Counted from the first letter of the stretch, positions 43,408-52,615 are shown. The stretch is 64,000 nucleotides of DNA from Candidatus Melainabacteria bacterium (GCA_003963305.1 RXJR01000009.1:372150-436149), one strand, 5' to 3'. Notes: generated by a model not told the origin, from the letters alone. Numbers and translations: made by a program.

Positions 43408-45330
43408 GTGTGTGGAATAGTCGGATATCTGAACCTGAACGGCAAACCGCTTGATCCTGACCAAAGTCTGATCAAGAGCATGTGTAAGAGCATTACGCAT
43501 CGAGGACCGGACGAAGAAGGGATGATGATTATCGGCCCGGCGGCGCTCGGAATGACGCGTCTGGCGATCATCGATCTGGTCAGTGGCCAGCAACCGATTC
43601 CCAACGAGGACAAGACGATTTGGATCGTCTTCAACGGCGAAATCTACAACTACCAGGATAATCAGAAGCATCTGCTTGAGCGAGGTCATAGACTCGCTAC
43701 ACAAAGCGACACAGAAACTATTGTTCATCTTTATGAAGAGTACGGCGTAGACTGCCTGAATTTTCTTGAAGGAATGTTCTCTTTTGCCATCTGGGATACC
43801 ACGAAGGAACGACTCTTTATCGCTCGCGATCGTATGGGCGAGAAGCCTCTGCATTGGGGCATTTTCGATGGACAACTACTATTTGCCTCCGAGCTGAAAG
43901 GCATTCTCAGGCACCCGAATTCCAGGCGAGAGCTTGAGCCAGCAGCACTGCAGAAGTATCTGGCTCTGGAATATGTGCCAGCTCCGAATTCTATTTTCAA
44001 AGGCATCAACAAGTTAATGCCAGGGCACTTCATGCTCGTCGAGCGCGGCGAAGTGAAGATTGCGCCTTACTGGCAGCCAGAAATAAGTGTGACCACTCTC
44101 TCTGAAGGTGATGCCAAAGACAAACTGATAACGCTTTTGGACGATTCGATTAAGAGACGATTGATTGCCGATGTTCCACTTGGGATTTTTCTTTCTGGCG
44201 GCATCGATTCATCCACCATTGCAGCTCTTGCCTCTCGTCATTCCAGCAAACCGCTGCGTACATTCTCGGTTGGGTTCGCGGATGCCTCGTTTGACGAAAG
44301 TGCACATGCACAGGCTGTAGCAACATATCTCGGCACTGAGCACGAAGTGATCACATTTCAGCCTGATCTTGCTTTGCAGACGATGCAAGAGCTCTGGGAA
44401 GTCCTCGATGAGCCCATGGCCGATGCTTCGATTATTCCGACATTTTACCTGTCGAAAATGACCAAGCGTTCCGTCACCGTCGCACTGGCTGGAGAAGGCG
44501 GCGATGAGCTCTTCGGAGGTTATCCTACTTATCAGGCTCACAAGTTGGCCGGCATATGGAATACGCTTCCGGCGGTGTTGCGTCAACATGTTCTCGAACC
44601 TACATTAAACAGCTTGCCTGTATCTCACAATAACCTGAGCTTCGACTATAAAGTTAAGCGCTTCATCTCTGCCGCTTCGGAATCACCGAGAAGTCGCCAC
44701 CTTCAATGGATGGGAGCTTTCCCTGTTAAGGAACACGAGCAACTCATAAATGCTCGGATTCGGTCAGGTATTGGAAAAGACTGGAAAACCGGAGAGGATT
44801 TGCTTAACGATCTCCAGGTTCGTTCTTTTGGAGAAGTTCGCCGCAAGAGTGATTTACTCGATTCGATTATGCGACTCGATCTCGGGACATACCTGCCCGA
44901 CGATCTTCTCGTCAAGTCTGATCGAGCTTCCATGGCTGCTTCCCTGGAGGTTCGCCTGCCGTTTCTAGCTTATCCACTGGTTGAATTTGCGCTTTCATTA
45001 CCGTCGAATTTCAAAGTCAAAGGCGCGACCACCAAGTATCTGCTCAAGAAGGCGGCAGCCCCGTACTTGCCAGCGCGCACAATAAATCGACCGAAGAAGG
45101 GCTTCGGTATTCCGGTGGCTAAATGGCTGAATAACGACTTCAAGCCGCTCCTGGATGAATTGCTTTGCCAATCTTTTGTGGATAAGCAAGATATTTTCCA
45201 GTGGCGCTATATAAGTCAATTGCGCACAGAACATGAGCGTGGACAGAAGGATAGGCGGAAGGAGTTGTGGACCTTGCTCATGTTCCAGTGGTGGTACAAC
45301 AAATTCTTTGTCGAAAAAGTTGGCAGCTAG
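43408..45330 (+). CDS. asnB: Asparagine synthetase B-type glutamine-hydrolysing amidotransferase
   Basis: GTG 43408, behind GGGGAT, places the catalytic Cys at residue 2 (MCGIVGYLNLNGKPLDPDQS) after Met removal. The N-terminal glutaminase domain (~1-190) shows ITHRGPDEEG, RLAIIDLVSGQQP, NGEIYNYQ and QSDTETIVHLYE; the synthetase domain shows the PP-loop IFLSGGIDSSTIAAL, YGG-like AGEGGDELFGGYPTY and RMG-like motifs. It forms asparagine from aspartate or amidates a sugar or peptide; in polysaccharide clusters AsnB relatives often have the second role. The next gene starts one base after its stop. Confidence 0.93.
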   Translation: MCGIVGYLNLNGKPLDPDQSLIKSMCKSITHRGPDEEGMMIIGPAALGMTRLAIIDLVSGQQPIPNEDKTIWIVFNGEIYNYQDNQKHLLERGHRLATQSDTETIVHLYEEYGVDCLNFLEGMFSFAIWDTTKERLFIARDRMGEKPLHWGIFDGQLLFASELKGILRHPNSRRELEPAALQKYLALEYVPAPNSIFKGINKLMPGHFMLVERGEVKIAPYWQPEISVTTLSEGDAKDKLITLLDDSIKRRLIADVPLGIFLSGGIDSSTIAALASRHSSKPLRTFSVGFADASFDESAHAQAVATYLGTEHEVITFQPDLALQTMQELWEVLDEPMADASIIPTFYLSKMTKRSVTVALAGEGGDELFGGYPTYQAHKLAGIWNTLPAVLRQHVLEPTLNSLPVSHNNLSFDYKVKRFISAASESPRSRHLQWMGAFPVKEHEQLINARIRSGIGKDWKTGEDLLNDLQVRSFGEVRRKSDLLDSIMRLDLGTYLPDDLLVKSDRASMAASLEVRLPFLAYPLVEFALSLPSNFKVKGATTKYLLKKAAAPYLPARTINRPKKGFGIPVAKWLNNDFKPLLDELLCQSFVDKQDIFQWRYISQLRTEHERGQKDRRKELWTLLMFQWWYNKFFVEKVGS

Positions 45331-45331
45331 A

Positions 45332-47446
45332 ATGAGTTCCTCTGGAACTACTGAAACTACATATGGTGGCACTGCTACGAATGGTCAGGGCTCTGCCGTA
45401 GAACCATTCTGTGCTAAAGATTGGCAACTGATTGGGCTTCTGGCGTTGATTGCCTCGTTAATGTTTCTGCCTTACTTAGGCGCTGCCGGATTGTTCGATC
45501 CCACAGACAGCTTCTTCATAGAATCTGGGCGGGAGATGTTCGAGACTAACAATCTGATCGTACCTCTGATGAACTATGAGCCCTGGCTTGATAAACCGGC
45601 CCTGGCCTTCTGGTTTATAGTGCAGAGTTTCAAGACGTTTGGTGTGAATGAGTTCGCCGGAAGATTTCCATCGGCGTTGAGCGGAATTTTGATTGTCCTG
45701 TCTACTTTCGTTTTGACAAGGCAGCTTCTTGGACGCAGACAGGCTTTTCTCGGTGCCCTCACTTTAGCGGCGTCACCTTTGTTCTTGATTGTCGGTCATG
45801 TCGCTTTGACTGACGAGCCTCTGGCTCTGTTTTTGACAATTTCGCTGCTCTCAATCATCAACTTCATTGTGCGCAAGAAAACGCTGTTTCTGCTGATCGG
45901 CTATTTTTCTCTGGCTATGGCTGCTCTTTGTAAGGGACCTCTGGCCCTCGTTATTGTCGGTCTGATCACTCTTGGTTATCTAGTGCTTACGGCGCCGCGG
46001 AAAATTTTGTCTTCCATATTGTCGCTGCAACCCTTATTGGCACTCGCCTTTTTGCTGGTAGTAACTGTTCCATATTATGTTTGGGCACATATCGGAACAG
46101 ACGGTCAGTTTACGAATGCGTTCTTCTTGCGTCAAAACTTAGGACGCATGGTCGGTGTGGTCAATCACGTCAATCCATTCTGGTGGTACATTCCTGTTGT
46201 TTTAGGCGGATTTTTTCCGTGGTCTCTTATCTTGTTGAGCTCGAAATCATTTTTGATCAAGTGCTTTAAGCTTCGTGGAAAGCTATTTACGCCTCGTCAG
46301 AAGTTGGCATTTTTCTGTATCTGCTGGGCGACAATCGGTTTCCTCTTCTTCAGTGCAATTCCAACCAAGCTGCAAACTTACATAGTGCCGATTTTTCCTG
46401 CGCTTGCCATTGTCACGGGAATTTACCTCGATGTTTTGCTGAGATTGAGGCGAACAACTGCATTTATCGTTTCCGCGATTTCGCTGCTGATAATTAGTTG
46501 CGGCGCTCCATTCTTTGTGTATTTCCTCAACGATCATACAGACGTAGTGCGTCAGCCTGTGCACGGTTCGTCTTACGTCTCTCATGTCGGTTCAACTCAA
46601 GCCGCACTCGAGACACTGGGAAATCAGTTCCATTCTGCATTTCCTGTTCCTTCAGCCAATCCGCAGTCAACCGATCCCCAGGCAAAGAATCCGCAGTCAG
46701 CCAATTCGCAGTCAACTGATCCCCAGGCAAAGAATCCGCAGTCAGCCAATTCGCAGTCAACTGATCCCCAGGCAAAGAATCCGCAGTCAGCTAATTCGCA
46801 GTCAACTAATCCCCGGGCAACCGATCCTCAGTCAACGAATCCTCAGTCAACGAATCCTCAGACAACCATGAAAGCACCTCAAGGTCCTGGTTTTATGAGT
46901 CTGCTCGGCTACGGCACTGCCGTTGTGCTGGTTTTGGGATTGATAGTCTCGGTCATCGCCAATCGCGGAAACTCCTGTCGTCTGCTCAGTACTATATATA
47001 GTGGCACAATGATTGGCTGTGGAGTCTTTCTGCCCTTGCTGTTCTGTTTATATCACGACAAGTATCAAGCTAATATCGATAATGCTGTTACCTACTGTCT
47101 GTCTTCTGGCGCGCATTTAGCGGCTGTGCAGTTCGAGTATCCGTCACTCATGTATCGATATCACCAAAAGATCCCACTTCTGAAAAATCAGGAGGATCTG
47201 CAGGCGTATTCCGATCAACCAGGTAAGCGCTGGATCTTCATTCCAGAGGAAGTCCTGAGTTTGCTGAGCTGGACCAAGCGATCGCCGAGAGTGGTTGGTT
47301 ATTCCGGCAAGTACTGGATTTTCGCTATCGGTAAAGATGCTTTGACGGAAGACACAATAGAATGGAATGGTTTGCTTCCCCAGTTTCATTATCCAACCAT
47401 TGGCGAGTTGAAATTGAAGGCTCAGAATAATTCCGCAGCACCCTGA
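45332..47446 (+). CDS. ArnT/PMT-family GT-C glycosyltransferase 2 with internal coding repeats
   Basis: ATG 45332 is one base past the asnB stop; the frame opens earlier but inside asnB. The 704-residue product has a hydrophobic N-terminus and the GT-C loop LFDPTDSFFIESGREMFETN, then DKPALAFWFIVQSFKTFGVN, VALTDEPLALF and a series of membrane segments. In the loop the usual active-site 'DE' (as in PDEALYAE of the 39952 gene) reads 'TD', with Asp one position late. Between two late membrane segments, ~residues 443-512 are a tandem repeat of NPQSTDPQAKNPQSANSQ-like words, an unusual long polar insertion. Polyprenyl-linked sugar transfer outside the membrane is expected. Confidence 0.85.
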   Translation: MSSSGTTETTYGGTATNGQGSAVEPFCAKDWQLIGLLALIASLMFLPYLGAAGLFDPTDSFFIESGREMFETNNLIVPLMNYEPWLDKPALAFWFIVQSFKTFGVNEFAGRFPSALSGILIVLSTFVLTRQLLGRRQAFLGALTLAASPLFLIVGHVALTDEPLALFLTISLLSIINFIVRKKTLFLLIGYFSLAMAALCKGPLALVIVGLITLGYLVLTAPRKILSSILSLQPLLALAFLLVVTVPYYVWAHIGTDGQFTNAFFLRQNLGRMVGVVNHVNPFWWYIPVVLGGFFPWSLILLSSKSFLIKCFKLRGKLFTPRQKLAFFCICWATIGFLFFSAIPTKLQTYIVPIFPALAIVTGIYLDVLLRLRRTTAFIVSAISLLIISCGAPFFVYFLNDHTDVVRQPVHGSSYVSHVGSTQAALETLGNQFHSAFPVPSANPQSTDPQAKNPQSANSQSTDPQAKNPQSANSQSTDPQAKNPQSANSQSTNPRATDPQSTNPQSTNPQTTMKAPQGPGFMSLLGYGTAVVLVLGLIVSVIANRGNSCRLLSTIYSGTMIGCGVFLPLLFCLYHDKYQANIDNAVTYCLSSGAHLAAVQFEYPSLMYRYHQKIPLLKNQEDLQAYSDQPGKRWIFIPEEVLSLLSWTKRSPRVVGYSGKYWIFAIGKDALTEDTIEWNGLLPQFHYPTIGELKLKAQNNSAAP
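46658..46867 (+). repeat. 45-nt tandem repeats inside the second GT-C gene
   Basis: Copies begin at 46688, 46733 and 46778, each 45 nt (AATCCGCAGTCAGCCAATTC + GCAGTCAACTGATCCCCAGGCAAAG); partial units flank them. The reading frame is kept and encodes a Gln/Ser/Asn/Pro-rich loop. Copies are nearly identical, suggesting recent expansion. Confidence 0.9.
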
Positions 47447-47458
47447 GGGCGGCTGTAT

Positions 47459-48571
47459 TTACTGGTATAGCTGGCAAAGAGCTGGGCGCCAGCGAGAATC
47501 AGACAAAAGGTCTGTATTATCGCTCCACTGGTCAATGCTTCCAATTGGGCGTTTTTTCGCAATTTCTTGTACCGCAGCTGTTTCGATCTGCGCGAATAGT
47601 GCCTGGGAGAATTCACCTGTGCTAATGACGAGGAATGGTCGATCGTGAAAGAGACGAACCGATGTCGGCAAAGGTGCAGTTATTCCCAGATTATTATGTA
47701 GCTCCGAGACGATTTTGTAAGCCGCAGACAGGTGTGATTGTCGTTCCTCCCAGGTTGAAGACTGCAGAGACTGCTGCAATGATGGTGTTATATGTGGTGC
47801 GCATTCGAGTTGTGAAAAAGCGCTGCCGAACCATTTTGCATAAGGCGCGTATTCTTTCTCCATGAGAAAACAGAGACGCATCAGATCGCGCACCAGGCGG
47901 GCTGCAATTATTGCTGAACCGATTTCATCACCGACATAGCCTGCCCGTCCCATTAGATGACCTTCTTGTTCTATGCGTGTCCACTGACAGGCAAGTAGAT
48001 AGAGCCAAATATCTTTTGGATAGTAGCTGAACCGGTCGCGCGCCGCTTGTAAGCCTACTTCGTCGTCAAATATGCGACCACGGACTATAGTGGCCAGCTT
48101 CTGCTCCGAGAAGGTAAGCCAGTCCGACGGTTCGATGTTTTGAGCAAGAGAGAAGTTTAGCTGTCGCAGGAAGAATTTTTGAATCGTCAGGAGTTCGACT
48201 GTGTGGCTGATCTCTGTTCCTTCTGCATTCGTTTTATCTGCGGCGGTGCGAGCCTCAGCTACCTGATTTGGTGTGGTGAATTTGGTTGGCAATCCCATAA
48301 ACTCAACAGGCAAATCGCTTTGCAGAGTCGCATTTATTTGTCCCGCCAGATCTGTGTAGTCCGATTCGCGCAAAAAGATCAGCACGCGGGGACCCCAATC
48401 ATGGTCCTGCGACATGACCGTGTCAAAGCCTAGCACTTCCGAACCGTCGCCTAACAGGGCGGCCGAAAGTGGCATCCCGGGAAAGCGGTTTTGAAACAGC
48501 GGTTTCACTACTTCCTGGTAGTAGTGCATGCTCAGATCCAATCCGTTCATTGAGCAATGTTCAGTCATCAC
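47459..48571 (-). CDS. DUF4037-like protein (nucleotidyltransferase-fold relative)
   Basis: The 370-residue protein contains PLSAALLGDGSEVLGFDTVM, SQDHDWGPRVLIFLRESD, a combination typical of DUF4037 proteins, with a D-x-D-like pair in DHDWGPR that recalls nucleotidyltransferases. SYYPKDIWLYLLACQWTRIEQ and MGRAGYVGDEIGSAIIAARL further support the family. Function is unknown. It is convergent with the GT-C gene, 12 bp apart, and followed upstream by another GT-C gene on its own strand. Confidence 0.75.
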   Translation of the reverse strand: MMTEHCSMNGLDLSMHYYQEVVKPLFQNRFPGMPLSAALLGDGSEVLGFDTVMSQDHDWGPRVLIFLRESDYTDLAGQINATLQSDLPVEFMGLPTKFTTPNQVAEARTAADKTNAEGTEISHTVELLTIQKFFLRQLNFSLAQNIEPSDWLTFSEQKLATIVRGRIFDDEVGLQAARDRFSYYPKDIWLYLLACQWTRIEQEGHLMGRAGYVGDEIGSAIIAARLVRDLMRLCFLMEKEYAPYAKWFGSAFSQLECAPHITPSLQQSLQSSTWEERQSHLSAAYKIVSELHNNLGITAPLPTSVRLFHDRPFLVISTGEFSQALFAQIETAAVQEIAKKRPIGSIDQWSDNTDLLSDSRWRPALCQLYQ

Positions 48572-48602
48572 AAGTGCTCGAATGTTCCGTGGAGAATGTT
48601 CT

Positions 48603-50495
48603 TTATCGACTGGCGGTCTTGTCGGACTGCTCTTTAGACATGTTCGTCACCAGCAAGAGGTGCACTTTGCCCATCAGGTGTCCTTTGCGTCTGAACAGGA
48701 AGCCAACATCGTTTTTCTCATACATGTAAGGTTTGTTCGCAATGACTGTTACCTTTTGGCGAACGGCGTCTGGCAATTCGTCAAATCGGTTTTCTGGAAC
48801 GATAACGTAGACCGGGTCTTTTTGTAGCAAGAACTCTGTCATTTGTTCACCGTTATCTAACTGAGTGGGCACTCGGTCTGTATGGAAAAGAGTGACGTCG
48901 AACCAATCAACAGTAGTGCCAAAATCTTTGTGCAGGGCAATTTTGGTGTCTGGATGCTCTTTGATCGTCTGGATGTACTGTAGACCCGGAGCTTGCAATG
49001 CCATGGCTGGATGCACTTGAATGGCAAAAGAGAGAAGCGTCACTGCTATGCCGGCGCTGCAGAGTACATATGGCGCGAAGTAGTGTTTTCGCTTCAGTGC
49101 CACAATGGCAGCACCGCCCGTAAGCAGCAAGCCGATTGGCATCATGCACCAGGCTGAAAAGTCTTCGTTGTTTGTCACCCCTGGTAGTAGATAACCGGCT
49201 ACAAAGCCACCAAGAATAAGAGTGATTGAGAATAACCAGGCGTAGCCTTTAGCGATCGCATTGCTCTCGTTAATCCAGCGATTCAAGTGCAGTCCGACTA
49301 TGCCGGCTGCTGCAGGAAAGGCCGGAAGGTCGTAATAGTTCATCTTTCCGCGAGAAAGGGTGAAAAAGGCAGTCGTGAGTAGTAGCCATATCCACAAATA
49401 GAGTTCTGTTTTTGATTCCTCCGGGTCGGATTTTTTCAGCCATCGTCTGACTGAATCAGCGAAAGCTATTGGCACAAGAGCACACCAGGGTGCGAATCCA
49501 TTGAAAAATGCACCGACCATATAGAAGGGATCGTTATGACATTCATAGGCAGAGCCAAAGAACCGCTCCACATTGTGGTGCCATAGCCAGGCACCGATGT
49601 TTGATGAGGTGTCTACTGCCGCAGCGGCAGCGACATACCAGGGACCGGCGACGGCAAAGAATATGACCACGCAGGCAATCACCTGTCCAATTTTCAAGAT
49701 TTTGAGATTGCCAGTCAGAACCAGATAGACGAAGAATGCAAATGCGGGCAAGATCAATCCGACCGGACCCTTAGTCAGCACAGCCAACCCCATGCTCACC
49801 GCGGCCAAAGCAAAAGAGGCAAATCGTTTGCTTTCGCTTTTCAGTCCGACGTACATAGCTATGAGCGCGACCATGTCGAAAAGTGTTAAAAACATGTCGG
49901 TCATGCAAAGCGTCGAAAACTCCCAGTACCTGGAAGTGGTTGCCAAAACCAGGGTCGAGAGAAGGCTCACATCAGCGCCCCAGATGCGACGGATGGCAAG
50001 CGCAAAGATTGCGAGGCAACTCAAAGAAGCCAGCAATGCGGGAATTCGAGCTGAAAAATCGTTGACGCCGAAGACCTTGAATGAAGGAATGATTGCCCAG
50101 TAGTTGAGCACGGGCTTATCGATACAGGCTGTATTGCGATAAAGCGGAACAATGAAGCTGTTGGCCGCAAGCATCTCCTTGGATATTTCTGCGTAAGCTA
50201 TTTCTGACCTGGCAAATTTGAATCTTGTGTATGAAATGCTGGCATAGGCGGTTCCCGCGACCAGAAGGAGAACCAGGAGAAACTTGAAAAAGTGTCTTTC
50301 AGCCACGGTTTTAGTAGAACTGGTGTGTGTGGATAACGCAGGTTCAGCCGCTCTTTCCGGCGATTGAGCTGATAATTGCATGCGAGACGACTCCCAGAGA
50401 CGGCTTATATCTTGGCAGGTCTGTTTAGCAGGCACTTTAGTGCGGTCTAAGGGTGGCGATATCCTCTGCGTGATCCCTGTGAGTTTTGTTCGCAA
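48603..50495 (-). CDS. ArnT/PMT-family GT-C glycosyltransferase 3
   Basis: The 630-residue frame may really start at ATG 50381 (MQLSAQSPERAAEPAL), since the first 38 residues look non-conserved. It has about 11-12 membrane segments. The first loop reads FKFARSEIAYAEISKEMLAAN: this aligns with DE-x-x-YAE of ArnT with Ser in place of the active-site Asp. VPLYRNTACIDKPVLNYWAI and CMTDMFLTLF follow as in relatives. The substitution suggests altered or no transferase activity, which is an inference. It stands 31 nt upstream of the DUF4037 gene on the same strand. Confidence 0.85.
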   Translation of the reverse strand: MRTKLTGITQRISPPLDRTKVPAKQTCQDISRLWESSRMQLSAQSPERAAEPALSTHTSSTKTVAERHFFKFLLVLLLVAGTAYASISYTRFKFARSEIAYAEISKEMLAANSFIVPLYRNTACIDKPVLNYWAIIPSFKVFGVNDFSARIPALLASLSCLAIFALAIRRIWGADVSLLSTLVLATTSRYWEFSTLCMTDMFLTLFDMVALIAMYVGLKSESKRFASFALAAVSMGLAVLTKGPVGLILPAFAFFVYLVLTGNLKILKIGQVIACVVIFFAVAGPWYVAAAAAVDTSSNIGAWLWHHNVERFFGSAYECHNDPFYMVGAFFNGFAPWCALVPIAFADSVRRWLKKSDPEESKTELYLWIWLLLTTAFFTLSRGKMNYYDLPAFPAAAGIVGLHLNRWINESNAIAKGYAWLFSITLILGGFVAGYLLPGVTNNEDFSAWCMMPIGLLLTGGAAIVALKRKHYFAPYVLCSAGIAVTLLSFAIQVHPAMALQAPGLQYIQTIKEHPDTKIALHKDFGTTVDWFDVTLFHTDRVPTQLDNGEQMTEFLLQKDPVYVIVPENRFDELPDAVRQKVTVIANKPYMYEKNDVGFLFRRKGHLMGKVHLLLVTNMSKEQSDKTASR

Positions 50496-50610
50496 TGGTT
50501 ATCTAATGAGGTATTGGTGAAGTGTGAAGAGATATCTGTGACCCCTGGCTGGACGATTCAAATTTTGTAAGTCTGCCGACGGTATGAGCGAAATGGGTGG
50601 TTTGAGGCTG

Positions 50611-50765
50611 TTTTTTTTCCGATATCGGCAAAAATTCAGTTCAAAAGGCGTGAATTTCTTCCGATATCGGCAAAAATTCGATTTCTTAGGCACAAATTTC
50701 TTCCGATATCGGGAAAAAATCCTGTTCCGGAGGCATAAATTTCTTCCGATATCGGAAAAAATTCA
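50611..50765. repeat. Array of four CCGATATCGG palindromic repeats at 42-43 bp spacing (copies 7-10)
   Basis: Copies lie at 50611-50637, 50652-50679, 50694-50721 and 50737-50765. Centres at 50623.5, 50665.5, 50707.5 and 50750.5 give spacings of 42, 42 and 43 bp. The core TTCCGATATCGG is invariant while the outer arms differ by one or two bases, so the copies are imperfect palindromes. Each 14-16 nt spacer includes GGC followed by a purine-rich tail. Confidence 0.95.
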
Positions 50766-50804
50766 AGTGTCGAAAGGTCTTTTCGACAAAAGAGTTTAAC
50801 GAAA

Positions 50805-50824
50805 AGGCGCCCCCTTAGGGGCGC
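50805..50824 (-). terminator. Terminator of the TPR gene
   Basis: GGCGCCCC-CTTA-GGGGCGCC, an 8-bp perfect GC stem with a 4-nt loop, followed on the minus strand by TTTTCG. It lies 33 nt after the stop of the TPR gene. Confidence 0.85.
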
Positions 50825-50856
50825 CAGTGCGGTGTGTGTTCGGGCGTCAAAAGACT

Positions 50857-51198
50857 TCAGGCGGTTTCAGCCACTTTCTTAATGGGCTGCATCTGTTTAC
50901 GTGGCTTCAAATCGTTGAGGAAGCCTCGAATTTCTTCACAGTCTTCGTGTGACTCACCATATTCGCGGACGAGAATTGTCAGCAGTCTAGTCAGTAAGCG
51001 TTGTGCGTCAATCTCATTTTCCAGGGCACACTGAATCAGACCTAGATTGTAGAGATAAGGAATCAACTCGGCATCCTCTGCGCCTACGCTTCGTTCCTGG
51101 ATTGAGAATGCTTTCTCGTACATGCGTCGAGCCCTGGTGTAATCACCTCTTTCTTCGAGAAGTTCGCCCTTTGCAAGTAGTTCGGTAGCAGTAATCAT
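50857..51198 (-). CDS. TPR-repeat protein, 113 aa
   Basis: ATG 51198 follows GGAGGTCATT, a strong ribosome site; the longer frame to 51357 has none. The 113-residue protein holds two to three TPR-like helices (LLAKGELLEERGDYTRARRM, YEKAFSIQERSVGAEDAEL, PYLYNLGLIQCALENEIDAQ). TPRs mediate protein contacts. There is no signal peptide. A perfect 12-bp palindrome 34 bp upstream of the start may be its operator. Confidence 0.82.
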   Translation of the reverse strand: MITATELLAKGELLEERGDYTRARRMYEKAFSIQERSVGAEDAELIPYLYNLGLIQCALENEIDAQRLLTRLLTILVREYGESHEDCEEIRGFLNDLKPRKQMQPIKKVAETA

Positions 51199-51641
51199 AA
51201 TGACCTCCATACGAATGTATACGGCAGCGCCACCACATGTGGTATCGCATCGGTTCTGTCTGTTGTTTTGTTTAACGTTTAGTATCAAATTCGATCGCCG
51301 GGAATGCTCCGTCCTTTGCGATCCGGTCAGACAGCACATCGCCATGCATTCTTGCATCGGGGAGGTGGTGGTGAACCGTTTAACTTGATTTCGATGAGAA
51401 CATCATAAACCCGGTCTCACATAGTTAGCAATACGGCTTACTGCATTGTTCTTGGATAGAGGAAAAATATATCCAATTATGAGATCGGCACAGGTACACG
51501 ATTTCGTGCAAGTAACAAATGTATGTCTATGCTCATTGAATATAAATTCGAACGTTAAACGTCAAAGTTTTCGAATTCAGCACTTGTTAAATCGGGCTTG
51601 TCATGCGCTCCTCAGGCGCACCCTGCTTGATTTTACGAAAG
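51199..51641. other. Intergenic region with a palindromic operator-like site
   Basis: It holds the promoter region of the TPR gene. Apart from ACCACATGTGGT at 51232-51243 and ATACGAATGTAT next to the start I recognise nothing. A plus-strand frame over 51446-51877 is a shadow of the coiled-coil gene. Confidence 0.5.
51232..51243 (-). promoter_or_regulatory. Perfect 12-bp palindrome upstream of the TPR gene
   Basis: ACCACATGTGGT reads the same on both strands and lies 34 bp upstream of the ATG at 51198. The position suits an operator, but no related site was seen elsewhere in the window. Confidence 0.3.
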
Positions 51642-52352
51642 TTACAAGTTTTCTTTCGCTACGTTTGCGTAGTAGGCTTTGTACTTGTGAATCTCTGATT
51701 CCCGCTCACAGTGCGATTTCTCCTTACTATCGCTTGCAGCATAAGCCCGATCTTCCCATCGGCGCATCTCCGATACGTGATAGTCGACTTCTTTCTGAAG
51801 GTCCATTTTTCGCTGCTTTCGGCGCATTTCATGCAATCGGAGTTGTTCGATGTCTACTGCATACTTTCGTAGCGTAATTCTATCTTTCTCCGGATCTCGC
51901 GACTCTGACTCAGTTTGCGCGATTAACCTGTTTCTCTCTCCTGTATAAAATTCGTCGTCAAAGTATTCCTTTGAGCCCGCCGCATAGCTCAGTTTCAACG
52001 AATTGAGGTAGGCTGCTTCCACGCCTGCATCTTCGGCCAGGCGTTGTTCTTGTGCTGCACGGGCGTTGGCGTCATTTTTATCGGACCACTCCTTGTTAAG
52101 GCGTTCACGTTCTAACTCTTCCGGACTTTTGATCCTGTTCAGGTGTGGAAATATCGCCTCGACTATAAACTGAATGCTCAGTAAGAACGCTGCCATGCTT
52201 TTGCCCATGATAAAAACGATTTCGCCCAGGGCATGCAAGTGTTCTTGTATGTTTTCAATCAGTTTGTGTTTCGGCACAACTAGCGCACTGCAGCACTGTT
52301 CGCACAAGACTCCGCTATGAAAGTGATTAAGTTCGATTGTTGCTGTTCTCAT
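51642..52352 (-). CDS. Membrane-associated coiled-coil protein, function unknown
   Basis: ATG 52352 has GAGG seven bases upstream. The 236-residue product begins with a short Cys-containing stretch (LCEQCCSALVVPKHKLI), then one hydrophobic helix (~43-68, ALGEIVFIMGKSMAAFLLSI), then a long highly charged helical region (~75-236) likely to form a coiled coil (ERERLNKEWSDKNDANARAA, RKMDLQKEVDYHVSEMRRWE). No family is recognised. Confidence 0.6.
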   Translation of the reverse strand: MRTATIELNHFHSGVLCEQCCSALVVPKHKLIENIQEHLHALGEIVFIMGKSMAAFLLSIQFIVEAIFPHLNRIKSPEELERERLNKEWSDKNDANARAAQEQRLAEDAGVEAAYLNSLKLSYAAGSKEYFDDEFYTGERNRLIAQTESESRDPEKDRITLRKYAVDIEQLRLHEMRRKQRKMDLQKEVDYHVSEMRRWEDRAYAASDSKEKSHCERESEIHKYKAYYANVAKENL

Positions 52353-52615
52353 TTGTTGACCTCAAAATCAGCACGCAAGCTCGCGCGAGATGAACTCGCG
52401 CTTGACCATATAAGTAGATCTGAGCTAATGCGTGTACGAAGGTGTCGGGTTTCGACTGGGGTGCGGTTTTTATCCGCACGTGCAAAATATAGCGATCAGT
52501 TTTGGCATGCTCTTGGCATCGAAACATGAATTGATGCGGTTTTTACGAAGCTCGAAACACAACATTGTGCGTATCTGCTAGATTGTTAGCGACTTTTGCA
52601 GCCCGAAAGGTTCTC

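Larger units (their letters stand above)
50496..50856. other. Intergenic region holding the palindrome array and a terminator
   Basis: Between same-strand GT-C and TPR genes. It contains the four-copy palindrome array and the terminator of the TPR gene. Any frames here are made of the palindrome and are not genes. Confidence 0.6.

Noticed and set aside
43225-43875. Minus-strand frame of 216 codons
   Set aside because: Most of it lies antisense to the conserved start of asnB and it has no recognisable domain.
50611-50765. The palindrome array as a set of ordinary terminators
   Set aside because: A clear GC-rich terminator already ends the TPR gene at 50805, and four phased copies plus copies between divergent genes are not explained by termination.
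50584-50799. Frames with repeated FFRYRQKF or FFPISEKI words here and at other palindrome copies
   Set aside because: They are translations of the palindromic repeat itself; the copies are intergenic and the frames lack starts or conservation outside the repeat.
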